Shown piece by piece: positions 26,553 to 35,842 of a DNA stretch of 64,000 bases. The DNA lies in contig NZ_JANHKP010000019.1 of NCBI RefSeq assembly GCF_024497955.1, positions 62,001 through 126,000 on the forward strand. The letters are read 5' to 3'. The DNA comes from Streptomyces sp. C10-9-1. GTDB taxonomy: Bacteria; Actinomycetota; Actinomycetes; Streptomycetales; Streptomycetaceae. Under the pieces are notes generated by a model, which was not told the origin of the DNA, did no database searches, and was given only the letters and a program-made list of their open reading frames with translations. Every line of letters begins with the position of its first letter. The stretch's first letter is position 1. Both the position numbers and the translations under genes were made by a program.

Positions 26553-27359
26553 GTGGGATCTCTGCGCAATCCGATCGGGCCGCTTCCCTCCTCCATCTAC
26601 TGGCGACGGAGGGTGGTGGCGCTCGCCCTCGTCGCCGTGCTCGTCGCCCTGCTCGCCTGGGTGTTCTCCTCCGGCGGGGACGAGGGCGGGAAGACCGCCG
26701 CCGACGGCAAGGGCCCCACACCGGCCCCCACCATCTCCGCGGGCCCCGACCCCTCGGGGCCCGCGATCAGCCAACAGCCGGGCGGACGGGACGAGTCGGG
26801 CGGCGGTTCCGGCGGTTCCGGGAGCGGGGGAGGAGCGGGTGGCGAGGGCCCGGACGCCTCCGGAAGCCCCGGCACCCCGGGCGCGGGGGACGGCTCCGGC
26901 GGCGGTACGGGCGGCTCCGGGGACGCCCCGGGCCAGCAGGTCCCGGCGAGCAGCCCGCTCCCCTCCTGCGCCCCGTCCGCCCTGAAGCTGACACTGCGCA
27001 CCACCGAGGTCTCCTACGCGCCGGGCGAGAAGCCCTCCTTCGAACTGGTGGCGACCAACACCTCGGCCGCGGACTGCAAGGCCGACTTCGGGCCCAAGGC
27101 CGCCGTGCTCACGGTCAGCGACGCCGAGGACGAGGACGTCTGGTCCTCCGAGGACTGCCCCCGCACCGCCCCGCCCCGGCTCCTGCGGGTCCCGGCGGGC
27201 GGGACGATCACCCACACCGTCACCTGGGACCTCCGCCGCAGTTCCGACCGGTGCGCCACCCCGGAGGCGGGCACCGCCGGGCCCGGCACGTACCTGGTCG
27301 AGGCGGTGTTCCCCGGTGTGAAGGTGCTGCCCGCCTCCTTCCGCCTGGAACAGGACTGA
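26553..27359 (+). CDS. Membrane-anchored protein with Gly/Ser-rich linker and BsuPI-like domain
   Basis: A 268-residue predicted surface protein. One N-terminal transmembrane helix (VVALALVAVLVALLAWVF, about residues 17-34) is followed by a roughly 100-residue Gly/Ser/Pro linker and a C-terminal beta-rich domain (LTLRTTEVSYAPGEKPSFEL, NTSAADCKADFG, GTITHTVTWDL) resembling the BsuPI/intracellular proteinase-inhibitor fold by eye, with four cysteines spaced to form two disulphides. GTG start (MGSLRNPIGP). Function unknown; probably exposed to the wall space. Confidence 0.75.
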   Translation: MGSLRNPIGPLPSSIYWRRRVVALALVAVLVALLAWVFSSGGDEGGKTAADGKGPTPAPTISAGPDPSGPAISQQPGGRDESGGGSGGSGSGGGAGGEGPDASGSPGTPGAGDGSGGGTGGSGDAPGQQVPASSPLPSCAPSALKLTLRTTEVSYAPGEKPSFELVATNTSAADCKADFGPKAAVLTVSDAEDEDVWSSEDCPRTAPPRLLRVPAGGTITHTVTWDLRRSSDRCATPEAGTAGPGTYLVEAVFPGVKVLPASFRLEQD

Positions 27360-27422
27360 GGGCCCCGGGCACGCGGGGCCGCCCGAGTCCCGCGACTCGA
27401 CCGCGGGTCCGCCGCGTCCCGT

Positions 27423-27470
27423 GCCCGGGTGCCCGGTCTGCCCGGGTGCCCGGTCTGCCCGGGTGCCCGG
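27423..27470. repeat. 17-bp tandem repeat, about 2.8 copies
   Basis: The unit GCCCGGGTGCCCGGTCT repeats at 27423, 27440 and 27457 (third copy partial), lying between the convergent ends of the anchored protein gene and the GNAT gene. It is itself built of two similar 8-9 bp half-units. Probably replication slippage; it may fold and help termination. Confidence 0.8.
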
Positions 27471-27511
27471 ACAGCCCCGGGACGCGTGGCTCCGGGCCCG
27501 TGCTCCGCGGA

Positions 27512-28069
27512 TCACCGGTGCGCGCCGGTCCGCCCCGCCGCATCCGGGCCTGCGGCCGAGGGGCCGAGCGTCCGCTGCATCAGGAGGGTGTCGACCCAGC
27601 GGCCGTGCTTGTGGCCGACGGCGGCCAGCCGGCCCGCGTCGGCGAAGCCGAGACGGCGGTGCAGGGCGACCGAGGCGCCGTCCCCGGTGTCGGCGATGAC
27701 GGCGATCATCTGTCGTGCGTGAGTCCGGGCGCAGGCGGCCAGCAGGGCTTCCAGCAGGGCGCCGCCGATCCCCCGTCCCGTGTGGCCGGGGGCGAGGTAG
27801 ACCGAGTTCTCGACCGTGTGCCGATAGGCGGGCCTGGGACGCCACGGGGAGGCATAGGCGTAGCCCACGACCTCGCCGGACAGCTCCGCGACCAGGAAGG
27901 GAAGCCCCCGGAGGGCCAGGTCGTCGAGGCGCCGCTGCCAGTCGGCCACCGGTGGAGGGCTCTCCTCGAAGGTGGCCACGGTATGGCGGACGTAGTGCGT
28001 GAAGATCGCGGCCACGGCGTCCAGATCGGCCGGGACCGCCCGGCGGATCACCGGCTGCACGGGTGTCAT
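27512..28069 (-). CDS. GNAT N-acetyltransferase, phosphinothricin acetyltransferase-like
   Basis: A 185-residue GNAT enzyme. IRRAVPADLDAVAAIFTHYV and TVATFEESPP at the N-terminus, YAYASPWRPRPAYRHTVENSVYL and the acetyl-CoA loop GHTGRGIGGALLEALL, then DGASVALHRRLGFADAG are the pattern of the PAT/BAR (phosphinothricin or methionine sulfone acetyltransferase) group. Natural substrate unknown; housekeeping members acetylate methionine derivatives. Start ATG 28067-28069. Confidence 0.88.
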   Translation of the reverse strand: MTPVQPVIRRAVPADLDAVAAIFTHYVRHTVATFEESPPPVADWQRRLDDLALRGLPFLVAELSGEVVGYAYASPWRPRPAYRHTVENSVYLAPGHTGRGIGGALLEALLAACARTHARQMIAVIADTGDGASVALHRRLGFADAGRLAAVGHKHGRWVDTLLMQRTLGPSAAGPDAAGRTGAHR

Positions 28070-28229
28070 GACCGGGGAGTGTAGGCCGTGCCGGACACGC
28101 CGCCGGTCCGGGGCCGGGGCGGGACCGGGAGGCGGCCCGGGCCGCGTGGCTCGCGGCCTCGGCCTCCTCCCGCCCTGTGCCGGCCGGCCCGGGGGCTCCG
28201 CCGCCACCCGGGGAAGCGGTGCCCCTGCC

Positions 28230-28278
28230 GGTCAGGGGCCGCGCCGGGGAACCCGGGGGTCCGGCGCGGCCGCTGACC
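28230..28278 (-). terminator. Terminator of the LAETG surface protein gene
   Basis: Just downstream (leftward) of the surface protein stop, an 11-bp perfect stem (28237-28247 with 28261-28271) is extended by an outer 6-bp stem GGTCAG/CTGACC (28230-28235 with 28273-28278). Confidence 0.75.
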
Positions 28279-28292
28279 CGGTGCGGTGTGTG

Positions 28293-29387
28293 TCAGACGG
28301 TGCCGGGGGCCGTGCCGCGGCGGCGCACCAGGAACGTGGCGCCCACGCCGACGGCGACGGCGGCGCCACCCGCGAGGGCGATGGCCGGCAGTGCCGAGCT
28401 GGAGCCGGTCTCGGCGAGTCGGCCCTCGGGGGCGATCGGGGTGTTGCCGGTCGGCTTCTGCGGCAGCGGCTTGCTGCCGCCCTGCGGCTTGGCGTCGCCG
28501 GTGTCGGTGGGGGTGGATCCGGCGGCCAGGATGTCGAACTCGTAGTAGCTCTCGTCGTCCGCGTAGACGCAGTTGCCCTCGTCGTCGGCGTACATGCCGA
28601 TGCTGATGGCGAAGCCGAGGCCGGCCGGGGCCTTCTTGTCGACGCTCAGGCGCAGGTCGACGGAGAAGGACTCGTGGGCCTTGATGTCGGTGTAGCCGAG
28701 GTAGCCGGCGTGCTCGTCCTCCTCGTCGAGGGAGATGCCGGTCCAGGTGCCGGTGGCCGGGTCCTTGTACTGCAGGGTGAGGTTGCCGGTGTCGACGAAG
28801 AAGTCGTTCTCGTCGGTCAGTGCGGCGAACACGCCGAAGTCGATGCGCTCGTAGCCGTGGTCGGCCTTGTTGTCGACGTTCAGCGTGAAGCCGTGGAAGC
28901 CGCTGCCGGCCACGATCGTGGAGGGCAGGCCGGAGAGGCTGGTGCGCAGGTCGCCGTCGAACCTCATGTCCTCGTCGCTGCACTCCGCCGGACCGGCGGG
29001 GCTCGTGGCGGAGGGCGAGGGCGAGGGCGAGGTGGTGGACCCGCTCTCCGGGGCGGAGTCGTCCGCCGGCTCCTTCTCCTCCTCCTCGTCCGCCGACGTC
29101 TTCTCCTCGGCGGCCGGCTCCTTCTCCTCGTCCGCCGGCGCCTCCTCCTCGGCGGCCGGCTCCTTCTCCTCGTCCGCCGACGTCTTCTCCTCGGCGGGCT
29201 TCGCCTCGTCGGCGGCCGGGGTGGTGTCGTCCGCCGCGGAAGTGGACTCCGCCGGGGCGGGAGCCGTCTGGCTGCCGGAGGACGACGGACCGTTGTCCGT
29301 CGCGTACGCGGCCGGAGCTGCAAGCAGCACGGCCGGCGCTATGGCGGCCGTCGCGGCGGCGAGTGCGAGGGAACGGCGAATCTTCAT
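28293..29387 (-). CDS. Sortase-anchored surface protein (LAETG motif)
   Basis: A 364-residue secreted wall protein. Signal peptide MKIRRSLALAAATAAIAPAV to about residue 29; then a roughly 100-residue acidic Glu/Lys/Ala/Pro region with repeated ADEEKEPAAEE units; a globular beta-rich domain (residues about 135-300) with two cysteines; and a C-terminal sorting signal LAETG, hydrophobic helix and RRR. LAxTG is the class E sortase motif of Streptomyces (as in chaplins), so covalent linkage to peptidoglycan is expected. Ligand or role unknown. Confidence 0.9.
   Translation of the reverse strand: MKIRRSLALAAATAAIAPAVLLAAPAAYATDNGPSSSGSQTAPAPAESTSAADDTTPAADEAKPAEEKTSADEEKEPAAEEEAPADEEKEPAAEEKTSADEEEEKEPADDSAPESGSTTSPSPSPSATSPAGPAECSDEDMRFDGDLRTSLSGLPSTIVAGSGFHGFTLNVDNKADHGYERIDFGVFAALTDENDFFVDTGNLTLQYKDPATGTWTGISLDEEDEHAGYLGYTDIKAHESFSVDLRLSVDKKAPAGLGFAISIGMYADDEGNCVYADDESYYEFDILAAGSTPTDTGDAKPQGGSKPLPQKPTGNTPIAPEGRLAETGSSSALPAIALAGGAAVAVGVGATFLVRRRGTAPGTV
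29055..29215. repeat. Degenerate repeats encoding the Glu/Lys-rich stalk
   Basis: Near-identical blocks containing GGCGGCCGGCTCCTTCTCCT and TCGTCCGCCGACGTCTTCTC recur two to three times within the surface protein gene and encode the alternating KTSADEE and KEPAAEE units. Copy number could vary by recombination. Confidence 0.75.
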
Positions 29388-29774
29388 GTGTACCTCTGAG
29401 AGGAAGTGACCGATGCGTCGCCAGACATGACCAGGTCAACGGGGGAAAGGTTGCATGATCCTCACGCTCTCTTCACGTGGTGTGCGTCACTGCGAGGTGC
29501 GCCCCGTGCGGGCAGGAGGAGTGGGCCGCACCGGCGTCCGCGCCACCGTGCACACCCCCCGGGAGGGCACCACCGCCCGGCGGCCCACGGCTCCGGTCCG
29601 GGACCGCCGGGATCCTCCCCGAAGCCGGCCGCGTGACGCGGATCTGCAAGACTGCCGGGACCGGCCCCGAACTCCGCGGCGGGAGCGGAGCCCCGGCCCA
29701 GCCGCGCCTCCTGACCCCTGCTCACCCGTGGGCACGGTGGCCGGGGCCGCCCGACGAAGGGAGACGCGTCCGTC
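29388..29774. other. Intergenic region between surface protein and lipoprotein genes
   Basis: 387 bp holding the leftward promoter of the surface protein gene and the leader of the rightward lipoprotein gene. AT-richer near 29440-29480 (GGTTGCATGATCCTCACGCT). I see no convincing gene or RNA. Confidence 0.5.
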
Positions 29775-30362
29775 GTGGCCGACAGCAACCGGGCCTGGGT
29801 GCCCGTGGCCGCCCTCCTCTCCGTGCTCACGGGATGCGTGAGCAGTGCGGGACCTCATGAGCCGCGGCCCTCGACCGCGCATCACGCCACCCCCCTCGCC
29901 CGGCTCGAACCGATCTCCCCGGGCGGCGGCCCACTCCCCGAGGACGCGGGACGTCTCACCGTCCTGGCCGAGTTCTCCTCCCCGCACGACCGCCTGCTCG
30001 CGTACGTGACGGAGGACGCGTGCGGCCTCCTGAGCGACCCCGGCGGCAGCGCGGAAGGCGGAATCCGCCTGGAGTCGGGCTTTCCCGGCGAGGGTCAGGG
30101 AAGCGACGCCTACCCGGGAGGCCCCTACGGGGCCGTCTCCGGTGCGGACGGTGCCGGGCGCTGGGCTTCCCTGTCATGCAGCAGGAACGCCATGGTGATC
30201 GACTACGTCTCCGGCCACCCGGGGGACCCCGGGAGGACCCGCGGCCACGCCACCCTCACCGAGGTCGCCGGTGACCCGGCGACCACCCGGATCGTCGTCG
30301 GGGACACCGGGCTCCGGGGACGGATCAGCCGTCAGGCGGCAGCTGCCGCCCACCGGACCTGA
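29775..30362 (+). CDS. Putative lipoprotein of unknown function
   Basis: A 195-residue protein with a short signal (VPVAALLSVLTGC) ending in a lipobox at Cys21, followed by about 170 residues without recognised motif. Two further cysteines (EDACGLL and SLSCSRN) may pair. GTG start after GAAGGGAG (29757-29764). It converges on disA, ending 21 bp from the disA stop. Confidence 0.7.
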   Translation: MADSNRAWVPVAALLSVLTGCVSSAGPHEPRPSTAHHATPLARLEPISPGGGPLPEDAGRLTVLAEFSSPHDRLLAYVTEDACGLLSDPGGSAEGGIRLESGFPGEGQGSDAYPGGPYGAVSGADGAGRWASLSCSRNAMVIDYVSGHPGDPGRTRGHATLTEVAGDPATTRIVVGDTGLRGRISRQAAAAAHRT

Positions 30363-30383
30363 CGCCCTCGCACGGGGAGTCCC

Positions 30384-31535
30384 TCAGACGTAGCGCTCCA
30401 GGATCGACGACTCCGCCAGCCGGGACAGGCCCTCGCGGACGCTGCGGGCGCGTGCCTCGCCCACGCCGTCCACCGCCTGGAGGTCGTCCACACTGGCCGC
30501 GAGCAGCTTCTGCAGGCCGCCGAAGTGCTCCACCAGGCGCTCGATGATCGCGCCGGGCAGCCGGGGGACCTTCGCCAGCAGGCGGTAGCCCCGCGGGGAC
30601 ACCGCCGAGTCCAGGGTCTCGGGCGACCCGCTATACCCCAGGGCACGCGCCACCACGGGCAGTTCCAGCAGCTCGGTGTGGCTCAGGGCGTCCAGGTCGG
30701 CGAGCGCCTCGTGGACCGTGCGCGAGCGCTGGGAGCCGCGGCCCGTGCCCGTCCGGGGGGCGGTGGCCTCGGGCGCGTAGTCCCGCACGACCAGCTCCCG
30801 CTCGGGCTCCACTCCCGCGATCAGCTCGTCCAGCTGGAGGGCGAGCAGCCGGCCGTCGGTGCCCAGCTCCACCACGTACTCGGCGATCTCGGTGGCGATG
30901 CGGCGCACCATCTCCAGCCGCTGCGCCACGGCCGTGACGTCCCGGACCGTGACCAGGTCCTCGATCTCCAGCGCGGAGAGCGTGCCCGCCACCTCGTCCA
31001 GGCGCAGCTTGTAGCGCTCCAGGGTGGCCAGGGCCTGGTTGGCCCGGGAGAGGATCGCCGCGGACTCCTCCAGGACGCGGCGCTCGCCGTCCACGTAGAG
31101 CGCGATCAGGCGCATCGACTGGGAGACCGACACCACCGGGAAGCCGCACTGCCGGGAGACCCGGTCCGCGGTGCGGTGGCGGGTGCCGGTCTCCTCGGTG
31201 GGGATGGAGGCGTCCGGGACCAGCTGCACCCCGGCCCGGTGGATCTTGGAGATGTCCTTGTCGAGGATGAGCGCGCCGTCCAGCTTGCACAGCTCGCGCA
31301 GCCGGGTCGCGGTGAACTCGACGTCCAGCACGAAGCCGCCGGTGCACATCGACTCGACCGTCCTGTCGAGGCCGAGGACGATCAGTCCTCCGGTGTTGCC
31401 CCGCAGGATGCGCTCCAGTCCGTCCCGCAGCGCGGTGCCCGGGGCGACCGCGCTCAGGGCCGCGCGGATCTGCGCTTCGTTGCCCGTGCCTTGGCCGGAC
31501 TTTCCGGGTGCTGCTGCCCCGTCCTTGGCTGCCAC
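30384..31535 (-). CDS. disA: DNA integrity scanning diadenylate cyclase DisA
   Basis: A 383-residue enzyme that makes c-di-AMP from ATP and scans DNA. The N-terminal DAC domain contains DGA (86-88) and RHRTA (119-123), the ATP-binding and catalytic motifs; a central helical linker follows, and the C-terminal helix-hairpin-helix domain ([20 protein letters not shown]) binds branched DNA. Start GTG 31533-31535. It lies 81 bp downstream of radA on the same strand, a common pairing; RadA is known to restrain DisA in Bacillus. Confidence 0.97.
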   Translation of the reverse strand: MAAKDGAAAPGKSGQGTGNEAQIRAALSAVAPGTALRDGLERILRGNTGGLIVLGLDRTVESMCTGGFVLDVEFTATRLRELCKLDGALILDKDISKIHRAGVQLVPDASIPTEETGTRHRTADRVSRQCGFPVVSVSQSMRLIALYVDGERRVLEESAAILSRANQALATLERYKLRLDEVAGTLSALEIEDLVTVRDVTAVAQRLEMVRRIATEIAEYVVELGTDGRLLALQLDELIAGVEPERELVVRDYAPEATAPRTGTGRGSQRSRTVHEALADLDALSHTELLELPVVARALGYSGSPETLDSAVSPRGYRLLAKVPRLPGAIIERLVEHFGGLQKLLAASVDDLQAVDGVGEARARSVREGLSRLAESSILERYV

Positions 31536-31616
31536 TGCACTCCTCCGGCTCGTACGGGTGGGCGAGACCAGGGCAAAGTCTACCGGCGAGCCCCGTCGTC
31601 CCGTGGGGACTACGTC

Positions 31617-33014
31617 TCAGGCGCCTTCGGGCGCCTTCCTCCGGCCACGGGGGAGGACCCGCAGGGCATCGCCCATGTCGGCGACCTCCGTGACCTTCAT
31701 CCCGGCCGGCACACGCCCCGGATCGGCCGGGACGAGCGCGTGGGTGAAGCCCAGGCGGTGGGCCTCGGCCAGCCTGCGCTGGACGCCCGTGACCCGTCTG
31801 ACCTCGCCCGCGAGGCCGACCTCGCCGATCGCCACCAGGTTCTTGGGCAGCGGGGTGTCGCTCGCCGCCGAGGCCAGGGCGAGGGCGACGGCGAGGTCCG
31901 CGGCCGGCTCGGAGAGCTTCACGCCGCCCACCGTGGCGCTGTAGATGTCCCGTTTGCCCAGGGACGAGATCCGGCCACGCTGCTCCAGCACGGCGAGCAT
32001 CATCGAGACCCGCGAGGTCTCCAGCCCGGAGGTGGTGCGCCGGGGCGAGGGGATCTGGGAGTCGACCGTCAGGGCCTGCACCTCGGCGACGAGCGGGCGG
32101 CGGCCCTCCAGGGTCACGGTCAGACAGGTGCCCGGGACCGGCTCGGCGCGCCGTGTCAGGAAGAGGCCCGAGGGGTCGGCGAGGCCGGTGATCCCCTCGT
32201 CGTGCAGCTCGAAGCAGCCCACCTCGTCGGTCGCCCCGTAGCGGTTCTTCACACCCCGCACCAGCCGGAGCCGGGCGTGCCGGTCGCCCTCGAAGTGGAG
32301 CACCACGTCGACCAGGTGCTCCAGCAGCCGCGGGCCCGCGATGGCGCCGTCCTTGGTGACGTGGCCGACCAGCAGCGTGGACATGCCGCGCTCCTTGGAG
32401 GCCCGGATCAGCGCGCCCGCCACCTCGCGCACCTGGGCCATGCCGCCCGGCGCGCCGTCGATCTCCGGGGACGCCACCGTCTGCACCGAGTCCAGGACCA
32501 GCAGGGAGGGCTTGACGGCGTCCAGGTGGCCCAGCACCGAGGAGAGGTCCGTCTCCGCGGCCAGGTACAGGTGGTCGTGCAGGGCGCCGATGCGGTCGGC
32601 GCGCAGCCGCACCTGGCTCGCCGACTCCTCGCCGGTGACGTAGAGGGTGGGGCGCTCCTCGCTCGCGGCCCTGGCCGCCACGTCGAGCAGCAGGGTGGAC
32701 TTGCCCACCCCCGGCTCGCCCGCCAGCAGGACCACGGCGCCGGGCACCAGCCCGCCGCCGAGCACCCGGTCGAGCTCGTCCACCCCCGTGCTGCGGGCGG
32801 CGGCCTGCCGACCGTCGACCTGGCCGATGGGCAGCGCGGCGCTGGTCACCCGCCCCGCGGCGGTGGTGCGGACGGCCGGTGCGCCCTGCTCCTCGACGGT
32901 GCCCCACGCCTGGCACTCGGGGCAGCGGCCGAGCCACTTCGCGGTGGTCCAGCCGCACTCGGTGCAGCGGTAGGCGGGGCGGTCCTTCGCGGACCTGGTA
33001 CGGGCAGCAGCCAT
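31617..33014 (-). CDS. radA: DNA repair protein RadA
   Basis: A 465-residue RecA-like DNA repair/recombination factor. The N-terminal zinc finger has Cys17, 20, 31 and 34 (YRCTECGW, RCPECQAW); the RecA-type ATPase has Walker A GEPGVGKST and the RadA-specific KNRYG motif; the C-terminal Lon-like domain (SATVGGVKLSEPAADLAVAL, IGEVGLAGEVR) is complete. ATG 33012-33014 is preferred over a GTG 6 bp upstream. Divergent from the sigma-like fusion gene. Confidence 0.97.
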   Translation of the reverse strand: MAAARTRSAKDRPAYRCTECGWTTAKWLGRCPECQAWGTVEEQGAPAVRTTAAGRVTSAALPIGQVDGRQAAARSTGVDELDRVLGGGLVPGAVVLLAGEPGVGKSTLLLDVAARAASEERPTLYVTGEESASQVRLRADRIGALHDHLYLAAETDLSSVLGHLDAVKPSLLVLDSVQTVASPEIDGAPGGMAQVREVAGALIRASKERGMSTLLVGHVTKDGAIAGPRLLEHLVDVVLHFEGDRHARLRLVRGVKNRYGATDEVGCFELHDEGITGLADPSGLFLTRRAEPVPGTCLTVTLEGRRPLVAEVQALTVDSQIPSPRRTTSGLETSRVSMMLAVLEQRGRISSLGKRDIYSATVGGVKLSEPAADLAVALALASAASDTPLPKNLVAIGEVGLAGEVRRVTGVQRRLAEAHRLGFTHALVPADPGRVPAGMKVTEVADMGDALRVLPRGRRKAPEGA

Positions 33015-33211
33015 GGGCACACCGTATCGGTGCCCGCCGACACCCCGGCCGCGGCGGCCCGCGCCCGGCCCGGGCGCGCTGCGGAACCCGGCGTGCGCCG
33101 TTCCCCGCCGTGGTCCGCCCCCGCTCCCCCTCGGGCTCCATGTTCACCCTTAGGGGTTAAAAGCGCTCAAGCGGTGCGAAGGGGCTGCGCCCCTGCCCCT
33201 ACGGTCACGGA

Positions 33212-34900
33212 GTGACGAGCAGCAGGCTGGAACCCCCGTCCCGCACCACCGGCGCACACCGGGCGCGCCGCCGTCCGGTGCGTACCACGTCGGCGCGGTC
33301 CGCCGCGCGCCACGAGCCGTATCTCGACGGCCTGTTCACCTACTGCCTCTCCGTGCTGTGCGACCGCGGGGCGGCGACCGCGGCGCTGGGCGAGGTGCTC
33401 GCCGCCGCCGACCGCCACCGCGGACGCTGCCCCTCGGGCGAGGAGCGCCGCAGGGCCTGGCTCTACGCGCTGGCCCGCTGGGCCTGCCTGCGCCGGATGG
33501 CCGAGGACCGGCGCAGGCGCCCCGGGGCGCACTCCGGTCGCGTCCGCTCCGTCCCCGACCCCGCGCAGGACGAGGAGCTGCGCGCCGAGCTGGCCCGCCT
33601 CGCGTGGCCGGAGGCGGCCGGTACCACCCCCGAGCAGCGGGAGGCGCTGGAGCTCTCGGTCCGCCACGGCCTCGGGCCCGCGGAGGTGGCCGCCGTCCTC
33701 GGGCTGGGCACCACGGCCGCACGGGAGCTGCTGGCTTCCGCGGCCTGCGAGCTGGAGCGCACGCGCGCGGCCCTCGCCGTCGTCGAGAAGGGCACCTGCC
33801 CGGCCGTCGCCCGCCTCGCGGGGGACAGCCGGGTGCTGGTCTCGGCCGCGCTGCGGCGCGAGCTGGTGCGCCACGTCGACGACTGCCCCCGCTGCCGCCG
33901 GGCGGCGGAGCGGGAGGGCGCGGGCGGGCCCTGGCCCGGTTCCTGCCGGACCCCGGCCGCGCTGCCGCTGGTCCAGGCCCCGCGCTCCGCCGCGTACCTC
34001 GCCGCGCTCCCCGCCTCCCGGGCCCGGTCCTCCGGGCCCCGGCTCGGCCCGGACGGCTTCCCGCTGGACGCCAGGGACCAGGCGGCCCGGCGGGACCGCC
34101 TGCGCGCCCGGGCCGTGACCACGACCGTCGTGGCCACCGTCGTGGCGGCCCCGGTGCTCGCGCTGTGGGCGGCCTACCGCTCGGAGCCGCCCGCGGAGGA
34201 GGGGGAGCGCGCCACCGCGGTCAGCGCCGAGGAGGCCGAGGGCGGCGAGGACGGCGGCTACGGGCGCTACGAGAACGCGGGCAGCGCCAACGCGGGGTCC
34301 GGCCCCCGCCTCTCCCCGGGCCGCGACCGGCCCGCGGTCTCCGTCGAGGTGGTCGGCACCGGGACCCCCTCGCCGCCGTCCGCGCACGACCGGGGCCCCG
34401 GCCGGCTCACCGTCCGGGCACGGTCCGCGGGCGGGGCCACGCTGGTCACCCTGTCCGCCTCCGGCGCGTCGCCGGTCGCGTGGCGGTGGCGGACGGACGC
34501 CTTCTGGCTGGTCGCCGACCGGAGCTCCGGCGTCCTGGAACCGGGCGAAACGATCACTCTCCGCATCACGGTGGACGCCTCGCGCCAGCCCTCCGGACCG
34601 TGGCGGGCCCGGATGGGCGTCGACCCCTCCGGGTTCGTCGTCGTCCTGCGGGGCAGCGGCCCGCAGCCGGGAACACCCCCGCCGCCCGCCCCCGGCCCGG
34701 ACCCCGTGCCGGAGCCCTCCGATCCGCCGCCGTCGCCGGACCCCTCCGGACCCGGTCCGGACCCCTCGCCGGAGCCCTCCGATCCGCCGCCCTCGCCGGA
34801 GCCCTCCGAGCCCGTGCCGTCGCCGGACCCCTCCGGCGGGGGGCAGTCGCCCTCCCCCCGGCCGTCGGCGGAGGACCCGTCGCCGGACCCGGCGGGATGA
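33212..34900 (+). CDS. Sigma-like/anti-sigma-like membrane fusion protein with BACON-type domain
   Basis: A 562-residue multidomain protein. Residues about 35-195 resemble an ECF sigma factor (RRRAWLYALARWACLRRM, then TPEQREALELSVRHGLGPAE and a region-4-like helix-turn-helix). Next comes a zinc-binding anti-sigma-like segment with H-x3-C-x2-C (RHVDDCPRC). One transmembrane helix (about 302-322) leads to an extracytoplasmic beta domain (AWRWRTDAFWLVADRSSGVL, ETITLRITVD) of BACON/Ig type and a Pro/Ser/Asp-rich tail. This would place a sigma-like domain on a membrane tether with an outside sensor. Promoter recognition by the sigma part is unproven. GTG start. Confidence 0.75.
   Translation: MTSSRLEPPSRTTGAHRARRRPVRTTSARSAARHEPYLDGLFTYCLSVLCDRGAATAALGEVLAAADRHRGRCPSGEERRRAWLYALARWACLRRMAEDRRRRPGAHSGRVRSVPDPAQDEELRAELARLAWPEAAGTTPEQREALELSVRHGLGPAEVAAVLGLGTTAARELLASAACELERTRAALAVVEKGTCPAVARLAGDSRVLVSAALRRELVRHVDDCPRCRRAAEREGAGGPWPGSCRTPAALPLVQAPRSAAYLAALPASRARSSGPRLGPDGFPLDARDQAARRDRLRARAVTTTVVATVVAAPVLALWAAYRSEPPAEEGERATAVSAEEAEGGEDGGYGRYENAGSANAGSGPRLSPGRDRPAVSVEVVGTGTPSPPSAHDRGPGRLTVRARSAGGATLVTLSASGASPVAWRWRTDAFWLVADRSSGVLEPGETITLRITVDASRQPSGPWRARMGVDPSGFVVVLRGSGPQPGTPPPPAPGPDPVPEPSDPPPSPDPSGPGPDPSPEPSDPPPSPEPSEPVPSPDPSGGGQSPSPRPSAEDPSPDPAG
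34711..34890 (+). repeat. Pro/Ser/Asp-rich coding repeats
   Basis: The 3' end of the fusion protein gene carries recurring units such as CCGGAGCCCTCCGATCCGCC and TCGCCGGACCCCTCCGG encoding PEPSDPP and SPDPSG. It is a low-complexity, probably wall-spanning tail. Confidence 0.75.
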
Positions 34901-34930
34901 GCGTCCCCGGGCCGCCCTCCGCCGGACGGG

Positions 34931-34962
34931 CCCGGCGGTCGCCGTCCGCGGGGCCCGCCGGG
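34931..34962 (+). terminator. Possible hairpin between convergent genes
   Basis: An 8-bp stem (34931-34938 with 34955-34962, CCCGGCGG/CCGCCGGG) lies between the convergent stops of the fusion protein and the Cys-rich protein genes. Weak evidence. Confidence 0.35.
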
Positions 34963-34968
34963 GGCGCG

Positions 34969-35802
34969 TCAGCCCTTCGCGCCGTCCGCGGTCTCCGCGG
35001 GGGGAGGGTCCGCCGGGTGCGGGGCCACCAGCGGCAGCGAGGAGGCGAGGCGGGCCTCGCACAGCTCCACCAGCACCTCGTAGGCCGCCTTGCCCATGAG
35101 CTCGGTCAGCTCGGCCCGGTAGCTCACGTAGACCGGTTCGCCGGCCCCGTGCGCCGAGGTCGCGGAGGTGCACCACCAGTGCAGGTCGTGACCGCCCGGG
35201 CCCCAGCCCCGGCGGTCGTACTCCCCGATGGAGATCTGGAGCACCCGGGAGTCGTCGGGCCGCTCGATCCAGTCGTAGGTGCGGCGCACGGGCAGCTGCC
35301 AGCACACGTCGGGCTTGGTCTCCAGCGGCTCCCGGCCCTCCCGCAGGGCCAGGATGTGCAGCGCGCAGCCCGCACCGCCCGGGAAGCCGGGACGGTTCTG
35401 GAAGATGCAGGAGCCCTTCCAGCGGCGGGTCTGGCGCTCCCCGTCCTCGTCCTGCTGCACCCAGCCGGTGCCGGTGCCCGTCTCGTGGAACTGCCAGAGC
35501 TCCGGGGTGAGGCGCGCCACGTGCTCCGACACCCGCCGCTCGTCGTCCTCGTCCGAGAAGTGGGCGCCCAGCGTGCAGCACCCGTCGTCGGCGCGGCCCG
35601 CCCGGATGCCCTGGCAGCCGCTGCCGAAGATGCAGGTCCAGCGGGAGGTCAGCCAGGTCAGGTCGCAGCGGAAGACCTGCTCGGGGTCGGCGGGGTCGGG
35701 GAACTCCGCCCACGCCCGGGCGAAGTCCAGGCCCTTCTCGTCCTGCTCGGTCACCGGGCCGGGGGCTGTTTTGCCCGGCTTCGTCTTGTTCGTCTTTGGC
35801 AC
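34969..35802 (-). CDS. Cysteine-rich protein, possible metal-chelating family
   Basis: A 277-residue cytoplasmic protein with a conspicuous cysteine pattern: [40 protein letters not shown] and DVCWQL. The CCTLG/GxC arrangement is reminiscent of Fe/Zn-chelating CxxxCxxCC proteins, but I cannot name the family firmly. [19 protein letters not shown] and DLHWWCTS are further conserved-looking, Trp-rich blocks. GTG start 35800-35802; only 40 bp separate it from the divergent Ppx/GppA gene. Confidence 0.78.
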   Translation of the reverse strand: MPKTNKTKPGKTAPGPVTEQDEKGLDFARAWAEFPDPADPEQVFRCDLTWLTSRWTCIFGSGCQGIRAGRADDGCCTLGAHFSDEDDERRVSEHVARLTPELWQFHETGTGTGWVQQDEDGERQTRRWKGSCIFQNRPGFPGGAGCALHILALREGREPLETKPDVCWQLPVRRTYDWIERPDDSRVLQISIGEYDRRGWGPGGHDLHWWCTSATSAHGAGEPVYVSYRAELTELMGKAAYEVLVELCEARLASSLPLVAPHPADPPPAETADGAKG

Positions 35803-35842
35803 GGCTCCAGCGTATGCGCGAGACCGCAGTAGCGTTCCGCCC

